This document shows positions 1-10,511 of a DNA stretch of 64,000 bases, one piece after another. The notes under the pieces were generated by a model. That model was given only the letters and a program-made list of their open reading frames with translations, was not told the origin of the DNA and ran no database searches. Source of the stretch: Conus ventricosus (taxonomy: Eukaryota; Mollusca; Gastropoda; Neogastropoda; Conidae); NCBI GenBank assembly GCA_018398815.1, contig CM031604.1:49283787-49347786 (forward strand). The letters run 5' to 3'. Position 1 is the stretch's first letter. Each line of letters starts with the position of its first letter. Both the position numbers and the translations under genes were made by a program.

Positions 1-605
1 AAAATTAATGACTGATCTTTATGAGTGGATAGATATACGAGAAAACGTGACCAGGCCATCAGTAAAATACCAGATTCTTGGCCCCAACCATTTAAATAAA
101 GTTGTTTGCCATTTTAGTTGATTATATGGCTCCTGAAGAAGTAATCTGACTGTTTTTTACTAGCCCCGAAGGAGTGACTATTTGTTTTAAAATGAAGATC
201 TGGTTTTACGATTAGAAAAAGACCTATAAATAACAGCTGAATTTACAATTAATTTTTTATTTATTTTAGATTTAAAAATGGCTTTTTGAACTCAGTGAAT
301 CTGATTTAAAAATTGTAATGAACTATTGACGAAACAAGAAAGTATTAAACATTGATTTTAGTGAATTTGGTTTTGAGAATGATATAGACAATATAAAAAA
401 AGATCAAAAGTGAACTATTTAACGAAGCAATCAAAGTGAAAACTTTGACTGTAGTGATTCAGAAAAGCTAAAATATTGGGGGGTGTTAATGTAAGGCTAA
501 CATGTCTTGAAGTTTGCAACGCTTGGGTGAAGAATAAAAAGCGCGTTTTACTTACTTTTATTTACATTAATTTTTTAATTTACGTAAATGTTATGGCTTT
601 AAAAA
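1..605 (+). other. Upstream part of Polinton, degraded reading frames
   Basis: No intact gene. An open stretch from the ATG at 8 to a stop at 121 reads MTDLYEWIDIRENV and onward, and a shifted frame continues with YMAPEEV near 124-150. This suggests a frameshifted gene fragment that begins before the window. I do not recognise the family. The rest is AT-rich. The Polinton left terminus is not visible here. Confidence 0.3.
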
Positions 606-3600
606 ATGACGACCACAAGTAAATTCGAGGATGGAAAACTATATACGAAGGAAGAAATATTTGGTAGTGACAAACAATTAAGCAATACGTTTAGTGAAGT
701 AGACAATGGACATCATAACCCTACAAACGTTCATGAAAGCGTGACACATGCTATCTCTAAAATCCGAGAGTTTCTTCAGATGGAGCCACCAGTAAAAGTG
801 CTGTTGGCCGTTCTGATTGATTATATAACGCCTGATGATAGAAAACATGCAAGTCTGGGTTTCAACTAAACAGAAAGAAGTTATTAGCTATCGCGACCTT
901 AATTCTGACTGGGCTGACTACATGCTTACAAAATTTAACCATGCAAGTGAGAGGCAAAATTGCACGGTTCTGGATGGTCTGAAGGAACAGTCCTTGAAAT
1001 CAAATAAGACAAAGTTCTATCCTATAGTTGGCAATTCTTACTTTCCTCTTCCAAAAGAGTTAGAGTTAAAACGAACAGCCCTTAAACATACATAATTCTG
1101 ACAACTTTGTGTTTTATGTGGTGTGTTTTAGCACATTTACACCCTGCCCAAAAAATCATGCAAACAGAGTTTCCAAAATTATGAACAATATAAGCAAGAG
1201 CTGAACTTTGACAACCAAAAACCTTTCCAGTGAGTATAGAAAGTATATCTCAGTTTGAAGAGCAAAAAAAAACCCAATCACCGTAAATGTATACACATGG
1301 TCTGTAGTAGGCAATCTACGACCTCTAAGGATTTCTCCCAAAGCTCCTACTTTAGGCGAACCGCTTAAAACATGTAGACTTGACCTGTTTGCAGATAGTA
1401 CAAAGAGTCATTATGTATTAATTAGAACAATAAGCAACTTATGGCTTATACTACAAAAGACAATTTTAAACAAGGGCTTTGTAGAAGATGTTTGGTCAGA
1501 ATCCCTACTATAGAAGCAGCCGCCATCATAAGAAACATTGAAAAAGTTTTGTAGACTGTGAAACCGAACTCCTCAACACCTAAACCAGGGTCTAAAAGTT
1601 AGTTTTAAGAATTTACACAAAATGCAGATGAGCCCATACGTAGTTTATGCTGACTTTGAATCAATATTAGCACAGTACTACGGGCCGCAACAGCAGAACA
1701 AAAAACAACCTTTTTAAACCCACCATCAATCTGTTCTTATGCGTTATTGTTGTTAGGTCAGACGGTCAACACACAACACCTAGATTTACAGAGGTCCCAA
1801 TGCAGCTAGCAATTTTTAGAGCAGATGAAACAACTTCGTAATCAGTTATCTAATGAACTAAATTTTTAGACATTGTTATGACTCCTGAAGACCAAGAACG
1901 TTAGACTCATCTACACACTGTTGGATTTGCAAAAAAAGAATTATTAGGCAACACAGTAAGAGACCACGATCACATTACTGGAAAGTTCAGAGGGGCCCGC
2001 GCACAACAATTGTAATCTTCAACTTAAGGTTGACCCCAAAAAAATGGAAACTGCCTATCTTCTTTCATAACCTACGAGGCTACGATTCTCATTTCATCAT
2101 GCAAGCAGTGACTTCTGAATATAGAGGGTTTAAACCTGCATTCCCACATCTTCAGAAAGTACATGACTTTTACTCTTGACTCTTTATCCTTTTATGACTC
2201 ACGCCAACATCTGAGGGGGAGTTTGGATAAGTTAGCAGGATCTCTACAAGACTTTCCAATAACTAAACAATATTTTGACCCATCTTTGGTGCGTAAAGGA
2301 GTTTATCCTTATGAATACATGAACTCGTGGGACAGGTTTGACGAAGACTCACTTCCCCCTAAAGGCGCTTTCTTTTCTAATCTTAGAGGCAAGACATAAC
2401 TGACTATGAATACGCTCAGAAAGCCTGGACAGAATTACACTGCCAAAAAATGGGCGATTATCACGATCAATATTTATTGGCTGACGAGTGTTTATTAGCA
2501 GACGTCTTTCCGAATTTACAGATCTACATGCATGAAACATTACAGTTTAGACTCTTCACATTACATCTCTGCCCCAGGCCCTTCTTGGATGCTTTCTTAA
2601 AGTCTACAAACATTCAGATTGACTTAATATCTCATCAAACCCACACTCCAGATGATTGAAGATGGGCTGGGGGAGGTATTAGCATGGCCTCACATCCTTA
2701 CTGCAAAGCCAACAACAAGTATTTAGATGATTATGACCCAACTAAACCGTCTAACTATCTAAATGTACTTAGACGCTAACAATCTGTATGGATGGGCCAT
2801 GAGTCAACCGCTCCCACTGAGAAACTTTAAAATGATAAAAGGGCCTCACGTGTTAAAAACGTGTTAGGCTGTTGTCCACAGCTTACTTCTGATAATCCAG
2901 CAGGGCTAATTTTAGAAGTAGACTTAGAATATTCTAAAAAATTACACGATCTCCACAACAAATTACCCACTAGCCGCAGAAAGATTAAAGATGAGTCCCA
3001 TCGAACCGCCTAAACTTGTTCCCAATCTTAGGCACAAAAACTAAATATGTGTGTCATTACAGACTCCTAAAAATTTTTACCTAAGACACGAATTAAAGCT
3101 GACAGCTGTTCACAGAAAAAATTATCTGTGATAAAGGGAGCCTTTTATGAGGCCATACATCAAGAAGAACACTGATCTTAGAACCCAACCCCACTGATGC
3201 TTCAGAAAAAGACTTTTTAAAACTGATGAACAACAGCTGTTTTGGCAAAACCATGGAAATCCACACAAACGTAAAGATGTTAAATTATTAACAAAAGAAA
3301 ACCAAGCAATTAAGTTTGCTTCTAAACCCAACTATTTAACGACAGCTTGGTTGGCATTATGATGAAGAAAAAAGATTTTAAAAGTTGGACAAGCCGGTGT
3401 TTATTGGCTTTACTGAAATTAGAGTTGTCTAAATTGTTAATGTTAGAATTTGTACGACTACTTAAACCACTGTACCCAGAAGCAAGAGTCCTTTACACAG
3501 ACACTGACTCTTTTATTCTAGACGTTCCCACAGAAGACTTTTACAAAGACTTAGAAACAGAAGTGGCTAAAGGAGCTGATGGGTGGTACGACACATGTGA

Positions 3601-3984
3601 CTATCCTAAAGATAGTCCTTTACATTCAACTGTGAACAAGAAAGTGATTGGAAAGATAAAGGGATGAACTAATGGGACAGTTATCAAAGAATATGTTGGT
3701 TTGTGGTCAAAGATGTCAGCGTTGCTAGCCAGACTTCTGTAATGAAAAAAGCTAAGGGCATAAGTAAAGAAGTTGTCAACAAAAATATAACTCACGACAA
3801 CTACAAGCACCTCTCTTTGAAAACAAAGTTTTTATCACACAAATGTTAATCGGCGCTCTACTCTTCATCAAGTAAACACAACTGCTGTTTAACAAGAAAT
3901 CACTAGTCTCTAACAATAACAAGAGAACTTACGTCAATCCTGAGTTTTCAAAAGCTGTAGGGCATTGGAGAACTTTAAAAGATT
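606..3984 (+). CDS. polB: Polinton protein-primed family B DNA polymerase, frameshifted
   Basis: This is the replicative polymerase of a Polinton/Maverick element, which copies the element using a protein primer. The sequence shows, in order: an N-terminal region (606-1095, two overlapping frames), a cysteine/histidine-rich segment at about 1480-1560, VVYADFES at about 1640-1660 (Exo I), DHDHITGKFRG at about 1965-2000 (an HNH/endonuclease VII-like zinc motif), GYDSHFIM at about 2080-2105 (Exo II), YLDANNLYGWAMSQPLP at about 2765-2815 (palm motif A), NNSCFGKTME at about 3229-3260, and LYTDTDSF at 3491-3514 (catalytic palm motif C). The motifs lie in changing frames with many single-base shifts. 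Key catalytic aspartates are present. The start at 606 follows an AT-rich spacer but is uncertain. Because the duplicated copy downstream of the gap is intact where it overlaps this contig, most shifts here are probably sequencing errors rather than decay. Confidence 0.88.
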
Positions 3985-4196
3985 AACTTGACTGACTTGG
4001 CTTGTACTTAACTTAAGAATCTAACAAGAACTTTTTAAGAACCTAACTAGTACTTATTTAAGAACCTAACTAGTACTTAAAAAGAAACTTTTTTTTTACT
4101 TAACTTGTAATTTACTTGCACTTAACTTAAAAAGTACTTTCTATAACTAACTTAACTTGTACTTTTTTAGTTCTTAACTTGTACTTTATCTAGTTC
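3985..4196. repeat. AT-rich spacer with short tandem motifs
   Basis: Between the polymerase end and a convergent small gene lies AT-rich DNA built from repeated words such as cctaactagtactta, acttaacttgtactt and ttagttcttaa. No reading frame is supported. It may act as a transcription-end spacer for the two convergent genes; that role is inference. Confidence 0.5.
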
Positions 4197-4373
4197 TTAA
4201 AAACTATTCCTAGAAAAGGGTCTACAACAGGAGGTTGCACTTTTTTTGCAGAATTTGGGTTCTTCTTCTTTTACTGTGGGGGCTTGCAGCTTTGTTGTTA
4301 GGTATGGTGTTAAGTATTTGTATGCTAAAAACCCACCAACAACAGCAGCAGCACCCATTACATAATGATGCAT
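4197..4373 (-). CDS. Small membrane-anchored Polinton protein, 58 residues
   Basis: This minus-strand frame starts at the ATG at 4373 and ends at a TAA at 4197. It begins MHHYVMGAAAVVGGFLAYKYL, a single hydrophobic alanine/glycine-rich segment, followed by a charged lysine/glutamate-rich tail with cysteines (KEEEPKFCKKSATSCC). Small single-pass proteins of this sort are common in Polintons. A 150-residue plus-strand frame covers the same DNA (4235-4687), but its composition looks like the complement of this gene. No family is recognised, and a frameshift in this low-accuracy stretch could hide the true length. Confidence 0.4.
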   Translation of the reverse strand: MHHYVMGAAAVVGGFLAYKYLTPYLTTKLQAPTVKEEEPKFCKKSATSCCRPFSRNSF

Positions 4374-4858
4374 CTTTTTGTTTGTTTGTGATTGTGTTGT
4401 TGTTAATTGTGTTTTTGTTGGCGGTGGCGATGTTGTATTACAAATCTAACAATTTTTGTTTTGCGATTGGTTTGTTTTTCTCAGTCTGTTCCATTCAGCT
4501 AGTTTACGCCCCGGCCTCAACACGTCCAGGTTTTTTTAGGCTTAGTAACACTACTCACTTGTGGCACATTCTGCTCCTGCGGAGGGTCCCTGCGAGGTTT
4601 CGCGGAGGGTCCTGTGGCAAATCGCTCATTTTTTTTATTGCGATTAAATTTAAATATGACAAAAATAATATGATTAAAAGTAATTAATCCCATAAATGAA
4701 TGGGCATAACATCGTCCCAAATCTGTAAACATGTCACATGCAAGAGTTTCTAGGGACTTTTTTTAAAAAAACCGGATTTTGTGATAAATCATATTTTAAA
4801 TCTTTTTCTGAATCAACCGGCGCCATCTTACTTACTAACTTAGCATATAAACTAATCA

Positions 4859-5110
4859 TGTCTGACCCACCGATCTAAACCATTTTTGACCCTAACTGCG
4901 CTTCGTACATAGCGTAGTACTTCTCAACGTCTGAAGTAGAACAGCTGCTAAAACTGTTCAATACTTAGTTCAAACACCTAAATACTGTTTAGTTTTTTCC
5001 ACACCAGCCAGAGAGTAAATCTTTTCTTTATGGCAGTGGTCTACGGAGTAGTCTGCTTGCTCCTCACACTAATAGTTCGTCACAATCCATTTTTAAAAAC
5101 AATAAAAAAA
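4859..5110 (+). other. Possible reading frame with in-frame stops
   Basis: From the ATG at 4859 one frame reads MSDPPI, then IFDPNCASYIA, YFSTSEVEQLLKLFNT and PESKSFLYGSGLRSSLL. It is protein-like but broken by four TAA/TAG codons. It may be a damaged small Polinton gene. I do not recognise it. The flanking 4374-4858 holds only AT-rich DNA and the shadow frame of the upstream small gene. Confidence 0.25.
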
Positions 5111-5141
5111 ATAATAAATATTTTTAAAAACCATGAGTTAA

Positions 5142-5306
5142 CGCTGGTTAAATATAGCAGTGCCTATCGTTGGCGTTATAGTCTATTCAACCCTTGCAAA
5201 ATGTTTGCAAGGAATAAAACCACCCAACATGGGGAAGATAGAAGATTCGCCAAAACTAGTTGCAACTTTAATTTTTAGCTTTAACAACAAAAGATTATCT
5301 GATTAA
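5142..5306 (+). CDS. Small hydrophobic Polinton protein
   Basis: An open frame reads RWLNIAVPIVGVIVYSTLAK and then a polar lysine-rich tail of about 34 residues, ending at TAA 5304-5306. The upstream ATG at 5133 is separated by an in-frame TAA, so the true start is unclear. The pattern of one membrane segment plus a polar tail matches its neighbours. The function is unknown. It sits in a plus-strand run of small genes leading to the integrase. Confidence 0.35.
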   Translation, partial: RWLNIAVPIVGVIVYSTLAKCLQGIKPPNMGKIEDSPKLVATLIFSFNNKRLSD

Positions 5307-5368
5307 AAAGCACATAGACAGCCTTTCGTATTATGATTATTTTAATTATTTTTTTAGTTAATAAAAAG

Positions 5369-5597
5369 ATGTGTGAAAAAAAGTTTATCAATACGATTTC
5401 CCACTCTGCTGTAATTAGCGGTCTTAGTATAGGCTATAGCGTGTTAGCAAAAAACATTTTTAAATGAAGCCGGCTGACCTAGGACGGTTAGACATTGAGG
5501 ACGTTGTTAAGTTTAAATAGTTGAAATTACTGCAGGGATTGCCTCAAAAGACTTTCTTGTTACTCAGGGGATTAACCCAGAAAATATTAGTACATAG
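5369..5597 (+). CDS. Small Polinton membrane protein, frameshifted
   Basis: The frame begins at the ATG at 5369 (MCEKKFINTISHSAVISG, then a hydrophobic stretch). It shifts near 5467 to one containing DLGRLDIEDVVKF and again near 5515 to one containing EITAGIASKDFLV, ending at TAG 5595-5597. The alternation of frames without loss of protein character points to single-base errors in one gene of about 75 residues. The layout of a hydrophobic N-terminus, an acidic LDIED-type motif and a second hydrophobic helix resembles small proteins I have seen in animal Polintons. The function is unknown. Confidence 0.45.
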
Positions 5598-5635
5598 AAA
5601 GATTAATTCAAAAGAAAATATTGATTTATAAAAAG

Positions 5636-6052
5636 ATGGCGGGAGTAGTTATCATGGTAGGAGGAGCTATTGTTAATGCCTTGGCCTTCTCTGGGAGCAA
5701 TTTAAATGTTTAAGTAAATTGCGGTCCGACGAAGAGAGAGAACGTCATTACAAGGCAATAAAAAGATTTAGCTAAGGCAAGAGACGCTTATGAGAAAAGA
5801 CAATTGCTCACTTAGACTTTATTAAAAAAAGTTAAAGAAATAGGGACATGCAGAGCACACATTTACAGACGTGATGAGGCAATGAATGAGTATTACTTAG
5901 TGACAGGAAAGAAGTTTCTAACACCCGGCCCCCGCCAGAACTGTCGACTTTTTAGGGAACCATCAGAAGAACAGAAAATAGCAGAAATTGGTTTTATTGT
6001 GGGCTATGGGACAATCTATATTCTTGCACAAACAATCAAAAAAAACAATTAA
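5636..6052 (+). CDS. Conserved Polinton protein, membrane anchor plus helical domain
   Basis: It starts MAGVVIMVGGAIVNALAFSG, a hydrophobic anchor rich in glycine and alanine. After a frameshift near 5710 it continues with a charged, probably helical region (RSDEERERHYKAIK, DLAKARDAYEKRQ), then DEAMNEYYLVTGKKF and a C-terminal hydrophobic segment (EIGFIVGYGTIYILA), ending at TAA 6050-6052. The expected length is about 135 residues. I recognise this architecture from other invertebrate Polintons, where it is of unknown function and may be a virion or membrane component. It lies just upstream of the integrase on the same strand. Confidence 0.55.
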
Positions 6053-6069
6053 AAAATACAATTAAAATA

Positions 6070-7040
6070 CAGTCCTTCTTATGAACAATACGAAGTACAA
6101 AATATATTAATTCTCCTAAAGGGTAATTGGAAAGGAAAGACTGCTATTGAAAAACTGAGTAAAGCTGCTAGAGTGTCTGAATTGGATGCGAAAGACTGGC
6201 TTTCAAAACAAGCAATTTGGCAAATATATCTGCCTGCTCCCAAAAGAATAATAAAGGGGCCTAGATTTTTTAAATTCCATTTTCCCAAGACACCCCCCAG
6301 ATGGACTTGCTGTATCTTCCACATGACAAAGTTAGAAGAAAAAAGTTTAAGTATGCTCTGACAGTTTTGACATGGCTTCAAGATACAAAGACGCTGAACC
6401 TTAACGGATAAAAGCTCAACTGCGGTGGCTGTAGATTTACAAAAAATATACATGCGAGGCCCATTAAAGTATCCTAGGATATTCAAGTTGATGATGGAAA
6501 GAGTTAAAGGTTCTGTAAACCAGCTGTTTTTAAAACACATGTACCAGTTAAGAGAGGATCCCAGGCAACCATCGATCACAAGCCCTAGTAGAAAACTTTA
6601 ATAAGAATCTAGCTGAACGCCTGTTTACCTATCAATATCACAGGAAATTATGGACAGAACGCGTAACACAGAATGGGTTAGGAGGTTGCCAGCAGTCTTA
6701 CATGCCATGAACAAGAAGAATTTAAAAGCAACAGGGTTGAAACCAGTAAACGCAATCAAATTAAAAAAAAATTAGCATTACTGAAGACATAAAAGGGTAC
6801 CCAAAAACTCTTGCCGTTTGGACTAAAAGTAAGATACTTGTAGCTCCTGGAGAGGCAGAAGTGATGTTAGAATTAGAGCCACAGATCCTATATGGAGCGT
6901 AGGCGTATATGAAGTTGAAAAAATTTATAAAACGGGCCCCTCCAGTGTATTATTTAGAAAAGACTCTTTCTTCTAAAAAGCCCGCCCCTAAAAGATCGTT
7001 TGTTCGTGAAGAGCTGCAAGTTGTCCCCCAAACACAGTGA
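6070..7040 (+). CDS. int: Polinton retroviral-type (rve) integrase, frameshifted
   Basis: This is the enzyme that joins Polinton DNA to the chromosome. Pieces seen in successive frames include AARVSELDAKDWLSKQAIW (N-terminal helical domain, about 6165-6225), a core segment with YLPHDKVRRKKFKYALTV (about 6310-6365), a segment around 6370-6560 with VDDGK-like sequence and RGPLKYPRIFK, HRSQALVENFNKNLAERLF (about 6570-6630, holding the region of the catalytic glutamate), then a tail of basic and aromatic residues ending EELQVVPQTQ at TGA 7038-7040. At least five shifts interrupt it. The order polymerase, small genes, integrase on one strand suits Polintons. The start is not settled; an ATG at 6081 is in range. 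Confidence 0.75.
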
Positions 7041-7082
7041 GTAACAAAAAAATAGTATTTATTTTTGTTAAACTTTTTTGGC

Positions 7083-7640
7083 CTATTTTGGGTTTAAATG
7101 ATCGTGTGTTTGTTTTTCAATGTTATGTTTAATTGCATCAGTGTCTAACCTGTCGTGAAGTAAAAGGGTCTTTCTCCACTCCTTTTAAAGTTCAATTTTC
7201 TGTCGTCTGTAATCCTCGCCATCAGCCATAAGCTTCTAAAATTTCTTCGTCCGTAATTTTTTTTCATCCTGTAATGATTTTCTTATTCTTAATCTCAATG
7301 AACAAAGTTTTGCTGATGCTAGGGCTACAATGGCAGTGTGCTTTTGTAATTTAGGAGTTAATTTTTTTAAAACAGCACTTACAATCATAGACATGGCGCC
7401 TAAACCTAAACCAAGGCCTCCTAATGCTAAAGAGACTGGCGCTCCAGCCCCAGAAAGCTAAAACAGCAAACACTAGACCCAGCACTTACGCTAGCTACAG
7501 CCGATGAGCCAGTAATTACATAAGAAAGAGTATTTAAAGCTTTAGCATATTCTTTCTAGTAACTCTATACTTATCCCAAATCACTTTCTATTTCCTTTGA
7601 AGTTCAGTTATTTGCTTTAATCTAAACTGTTGAACCCCAT
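7083..7640 (-). CDS. Conserved Polinton protein with Gly/Ala-rich and helical regions, frameshifted
   Basis: Reading on the minus strand from the ATG at 7640: a short polar start, a hydrophobic serine/alanine/glycine-rich segment (YVITGSSAVASVSAGSS), a second small-residue stretch, a helix with KHTAIVALASAKL-like character, a DEEILEAYG-type acidic motif, and a basic helical tail KEWRKTLLLHDRLD ending at TAG 7083-7085. Stops and shifts interrupt it. The layout matches an uncharacterised protein common in animal Polintons (small-residue membrane-like region, then a helical region with an SDEE/TDEE motif). It is convergent with the integrase, with about 40 bases between stops. Confidence 0.45.
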
Positions 7641-7689
7641 TTTTTAAATAAGATTTTTTTTTTTAATTAATCTTGTACATATCTTCTTA

Positions 7690-8518
7690 TTAATCCTTCT
7701 GGCAGCACTTCATTAACAGAGTAAAACGCAATAAAATCAACATACTTAATGAAAATAAGTCGAGTACTGTTAGTTTGTCTTTGTCAAAACCCTCACAAGT
7801 AACCTTGTCAGATGATACATGGGTGTTTATTTTGTCTCCCCTTTTAAATAATTGCAATACTGAGCTTAAGAGGAGCATCCAAGTTTTTTTAGCCTTTATT
7901 TGTATGCCTCTAATTAACGTATGTTCTGGCAAAATAGGATCGCCCTCCCTCGGAGTAATAAATAAGCGAAAATCATTGTCATTTGCCTAGGTAGTGACTG
8001 TAGCGTTGGGGTAAATTCTAAGCCGACAGTATCATCCCCCACTTCAGCTAAGGACTTCTTTCTCTGTAGCATATATCAGAACCCTGCCTAGTTATTTCAA
8101 TCTGTTTTTTCTGTTTTTTCCTGGAAATAGGCTAACAAGATAGGTCCTGCATTCAAAGCCTTTCTAAAATTGTTTTTCTTGTCAAAGTATACAATGGGGC
8201 TTTCGTAGTTTTTAAACTTTAAAATTCCAAGCAATTTCAGGAAGCAACGCCCAAGCATTCTCTCTTTTATGAAGTTTGTATTCGTGTTTGCCAAAATCGT
8301 TTGCCCTTAAATTTCTTATCTCTTCTAGGGTAGGATATTTGCGCCGTTTTTTGTCTTCATTTCTGTTCGTTTTTAAACCCCATCACTGTGTATTCAAATC
8401 CATAAACATTCCTGGCACTCCTATTAGATCAAACTCAGTTGTGTCTGCTAGGTCTTTTAGCTCTACTGCAACGCATTTAGGAGCTAGCTGCGCTTTGATT
8501 CTTGGGCCCCCGAGACAT
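7690..8518 (-). CDS. Unrecognised Polinton gene, frameshifted
   Basis: The minus strand from the ATG at 8518 gives AQLAPKCVAVELKDLADTTE and GVPGMFMDLNTQ. Later frames carry NYESPIVYFDKK, NAGPILLAYFQEK, a segment ending RGDKINTHVSSDKV, and a stop just after CCQKD at 7690. This is about 275 residues in total if the shifts are joined. It lies between the ATPase and the Gly/Ala-rich gene, a place where Polintons often carry a capsid or maturation gene. I see no convincing cysteine-protease triad in the readable pieces, so I leave the function open. Confidence 0.4.
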
Positions 8519-8639
8519 TCTTTTTAATATTAAAATTATAATAAACAAATTGTTATAAGCAACAATAATAAACAATCTACAATAAACAAACGTATTGAAC
8601 GGGGGGGCAGTCGTAAGCATAGCTTTGCGTGCTTAGATT

Positions 8640-9210
8640 TTTCTAACTGCTCTTTTTTTTTAGCTCATCTTTTTCCCTTATTATATAATTTCACTTAAAC
8701 ATTCCTCAAAACTAAACTTTGTCCTTAGTGTAAATAATACAACCGATTTTAACTGCGAACTAAAGTCTTTTAAGACAGCATTTTATTTTTGAGTTAGAGC
8801 CACACAGAAACAGGCGTGGGGACCACTAAAGGGTTGCTTTGACAGAGCTTTTCTTTTTTAACAATGTCTAGTTCACTACAGTCATCAATAAATAAACAGT
8901 GTTCCAGTTCCCTCAAATAGTCTATAGTAACGTTCTAAACAGTCGGGTTTAGTTTGCACTAGGAACAAAATAGAAATATATTCTCGTCTGTCCAAATAAA
9001 CTTCCCTTTTTTTGTAAGACTGTTGTGCTTAAAAGGTTGTGCAGAATATAACAATGTACTCGTAATGAAACCTGTATATTGTTTGTAACAAATCAAGTAC
9101 GAAGACAGTTTTCCCACACCCAGTAATCCCACAGATAAGAAACAGTGCGGATCTTTGGGCATAAACTTCAAACTATCCATCTGTTTTTTATAAGAATATT
9201 TCTTTTGCAT
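8640..9210 (-). CDS. A32-type DNA packaging ATPase, frameshifted
   Basis: This is the motor ATPase that loads Polinton DNA into capsids. On the minus strand from MQKKYSYKKQMD at 9210, HCFLSVGLLGVGKLSSYL (about 9150-9095) fits a Walker A loop with the final GKS/GKT reading GKL. HCLFIDDCSELD at about 8915-8880 fits a Walker B strand, and a VVPTPVSVW segment follows. The protein is about 190 residues, usual for this family. Stops around 8955 and 8810 break the frame. It lies directly downstream of the capsid gene on the same strand. The odd residue in Walker A may be a sequencing error. Confidence 0.6.
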
Positions 9211-9235
9211 TTAAAGGCCACGTCTTTTAAGCCTG

Positions 9236-10476
9236 TTTTCCTTTTAATGTTTAACTGGGCAAACACAAAACCATAAAAACATGCATTTGTATTGAGGCGT
9301 TTCCATCTGCTTTCTTGCGAATATTTATTTTTATACCATCTTGCCCTACCCTTTCTCCACTTCCAAACAACCTTTTGTCAAATGTAGATCTAAAATCAAC
9401 CACAGCCGTATTTAGTTATCAAGTAGTCTTCGAGTCTTACATCATAAAGGAAAGTTTTTTACATACTCGATCAACTGCAGGGTCTCTTTGCCTACCTCCA
9501 GCGAACAACTTTCTTTTTTCATCAAAGTGTTGGTGAGGTAAAAGTCCACGCCCCGAATACCAAACCCATCAGACTTGCCATTTATTAACACAGTCAACCT
9601 TCTCAATTTTTGGATTATAAAACGCTTCTGAATCTCTCTGAAAAGGAGTTGTTTTTTCAGTAAACAAGAACAAAATTCCTTTTAAAAGACTTTAAAAACT
9701 GATTTAGATGTATGTTCCAAAGAGTGTCTCGCTTGTTTCTATTTTCTGTAATGGAGTGTAAAAACGTTTTCATAATAAATAACGGTTTACTTTTATAAAT
9801 GGTTAAGATTGTTCTGGCTAGTTCGGGGTTAGTAACAATCAAACTCAAGAGAAATGTCGCTGACTGTGTATTTAGCTAAAGGGTCTTCAGACAGAACAAC
9901 AGAATCGCTAGGATTAAATGTCAGTTCATAGTAAGTTTTTCTTTTTGTGCACCTTGGTAATATGGCATATGCGTTTTTAACAACTCAAAATCTAGAGGGA
10001 TGCAGAATCTGTGCCAAATGCTTCTGCTACTGCCTCATCTTAAAAATCACCCTTGCATCCTCCGCTTTAAGCCTGTGCTTGAGACCGTTGGACTTTGTAT
10101 TCCCCGATAAACTTTCTCTTTTCTTTCCTTTTTTTGGGACCATAGTCAGAATAGAGGGCAAAAATGTCTGCATCACCAGTACAAAGACTTCGCTGCCCTC
10201 CAGTTTGATTGCTAAAATGTTTAACGATAGCCCTGCCTAAATTAGCAACAACACTAGCATTAGGATCTGTCGATTTAATATCTAGTTTTAATGATATTAG
10301 CAGTGCCTGGCATTATAACATCGCCAGCGCCAAGATCAGGGAACTTAACTATTAAAACTTGTCCAGGCTCAACTGTTGATGGAGTATTTACACTAATTAC
10401 AGTCTGCCCTTTTACTTTTTCGCCATGGGGTCCTTCTCTTTTCGTATGGATCGAGGTCACAACTGTATGAGTTCAT
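9236..10476 (-). CDS. Major capsid protein candidate, error-rich copy
   Basis: This is a second version of the capsid gene found intact at 18431-19658, with many single-base indels that split it into short frames (for example 10275-10460 and 9657-9848 on the minus strand). It adds the C-terminal end that the intact copy loses at the N gap, with a stop near 9236. The start is the ATG at 10476, just past a shared AT-rich intergenic stretch. The offset to the other copy is constant at about 9.18 kb, which supports an assembly overlap rather than a separate gene. Confidence 0.6.
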
Positions 10477-10511
10477 TTTTTATAAAATAAAAAAGAATAT
10501 AAATAAAAAAT

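Noticed and set aside
4235..4687. A 150-residue plus-strand hydrophobic protein with a glutamine run
   Set aside because: It overlaps a better minus-strand small membrane gene, and its leucine/valine/glutamine pattern looks like the complement of that gene plus AT-rich flank. It is not fully excluded.
4859..5110. In-frame TAA/TAG as a sign of an alternative genetic code or C-to-T mutation
   Set aside because: Stops elsewhere on this contig are explained by single-base indels, and the clean contig uses TAA/TAG only as stops.
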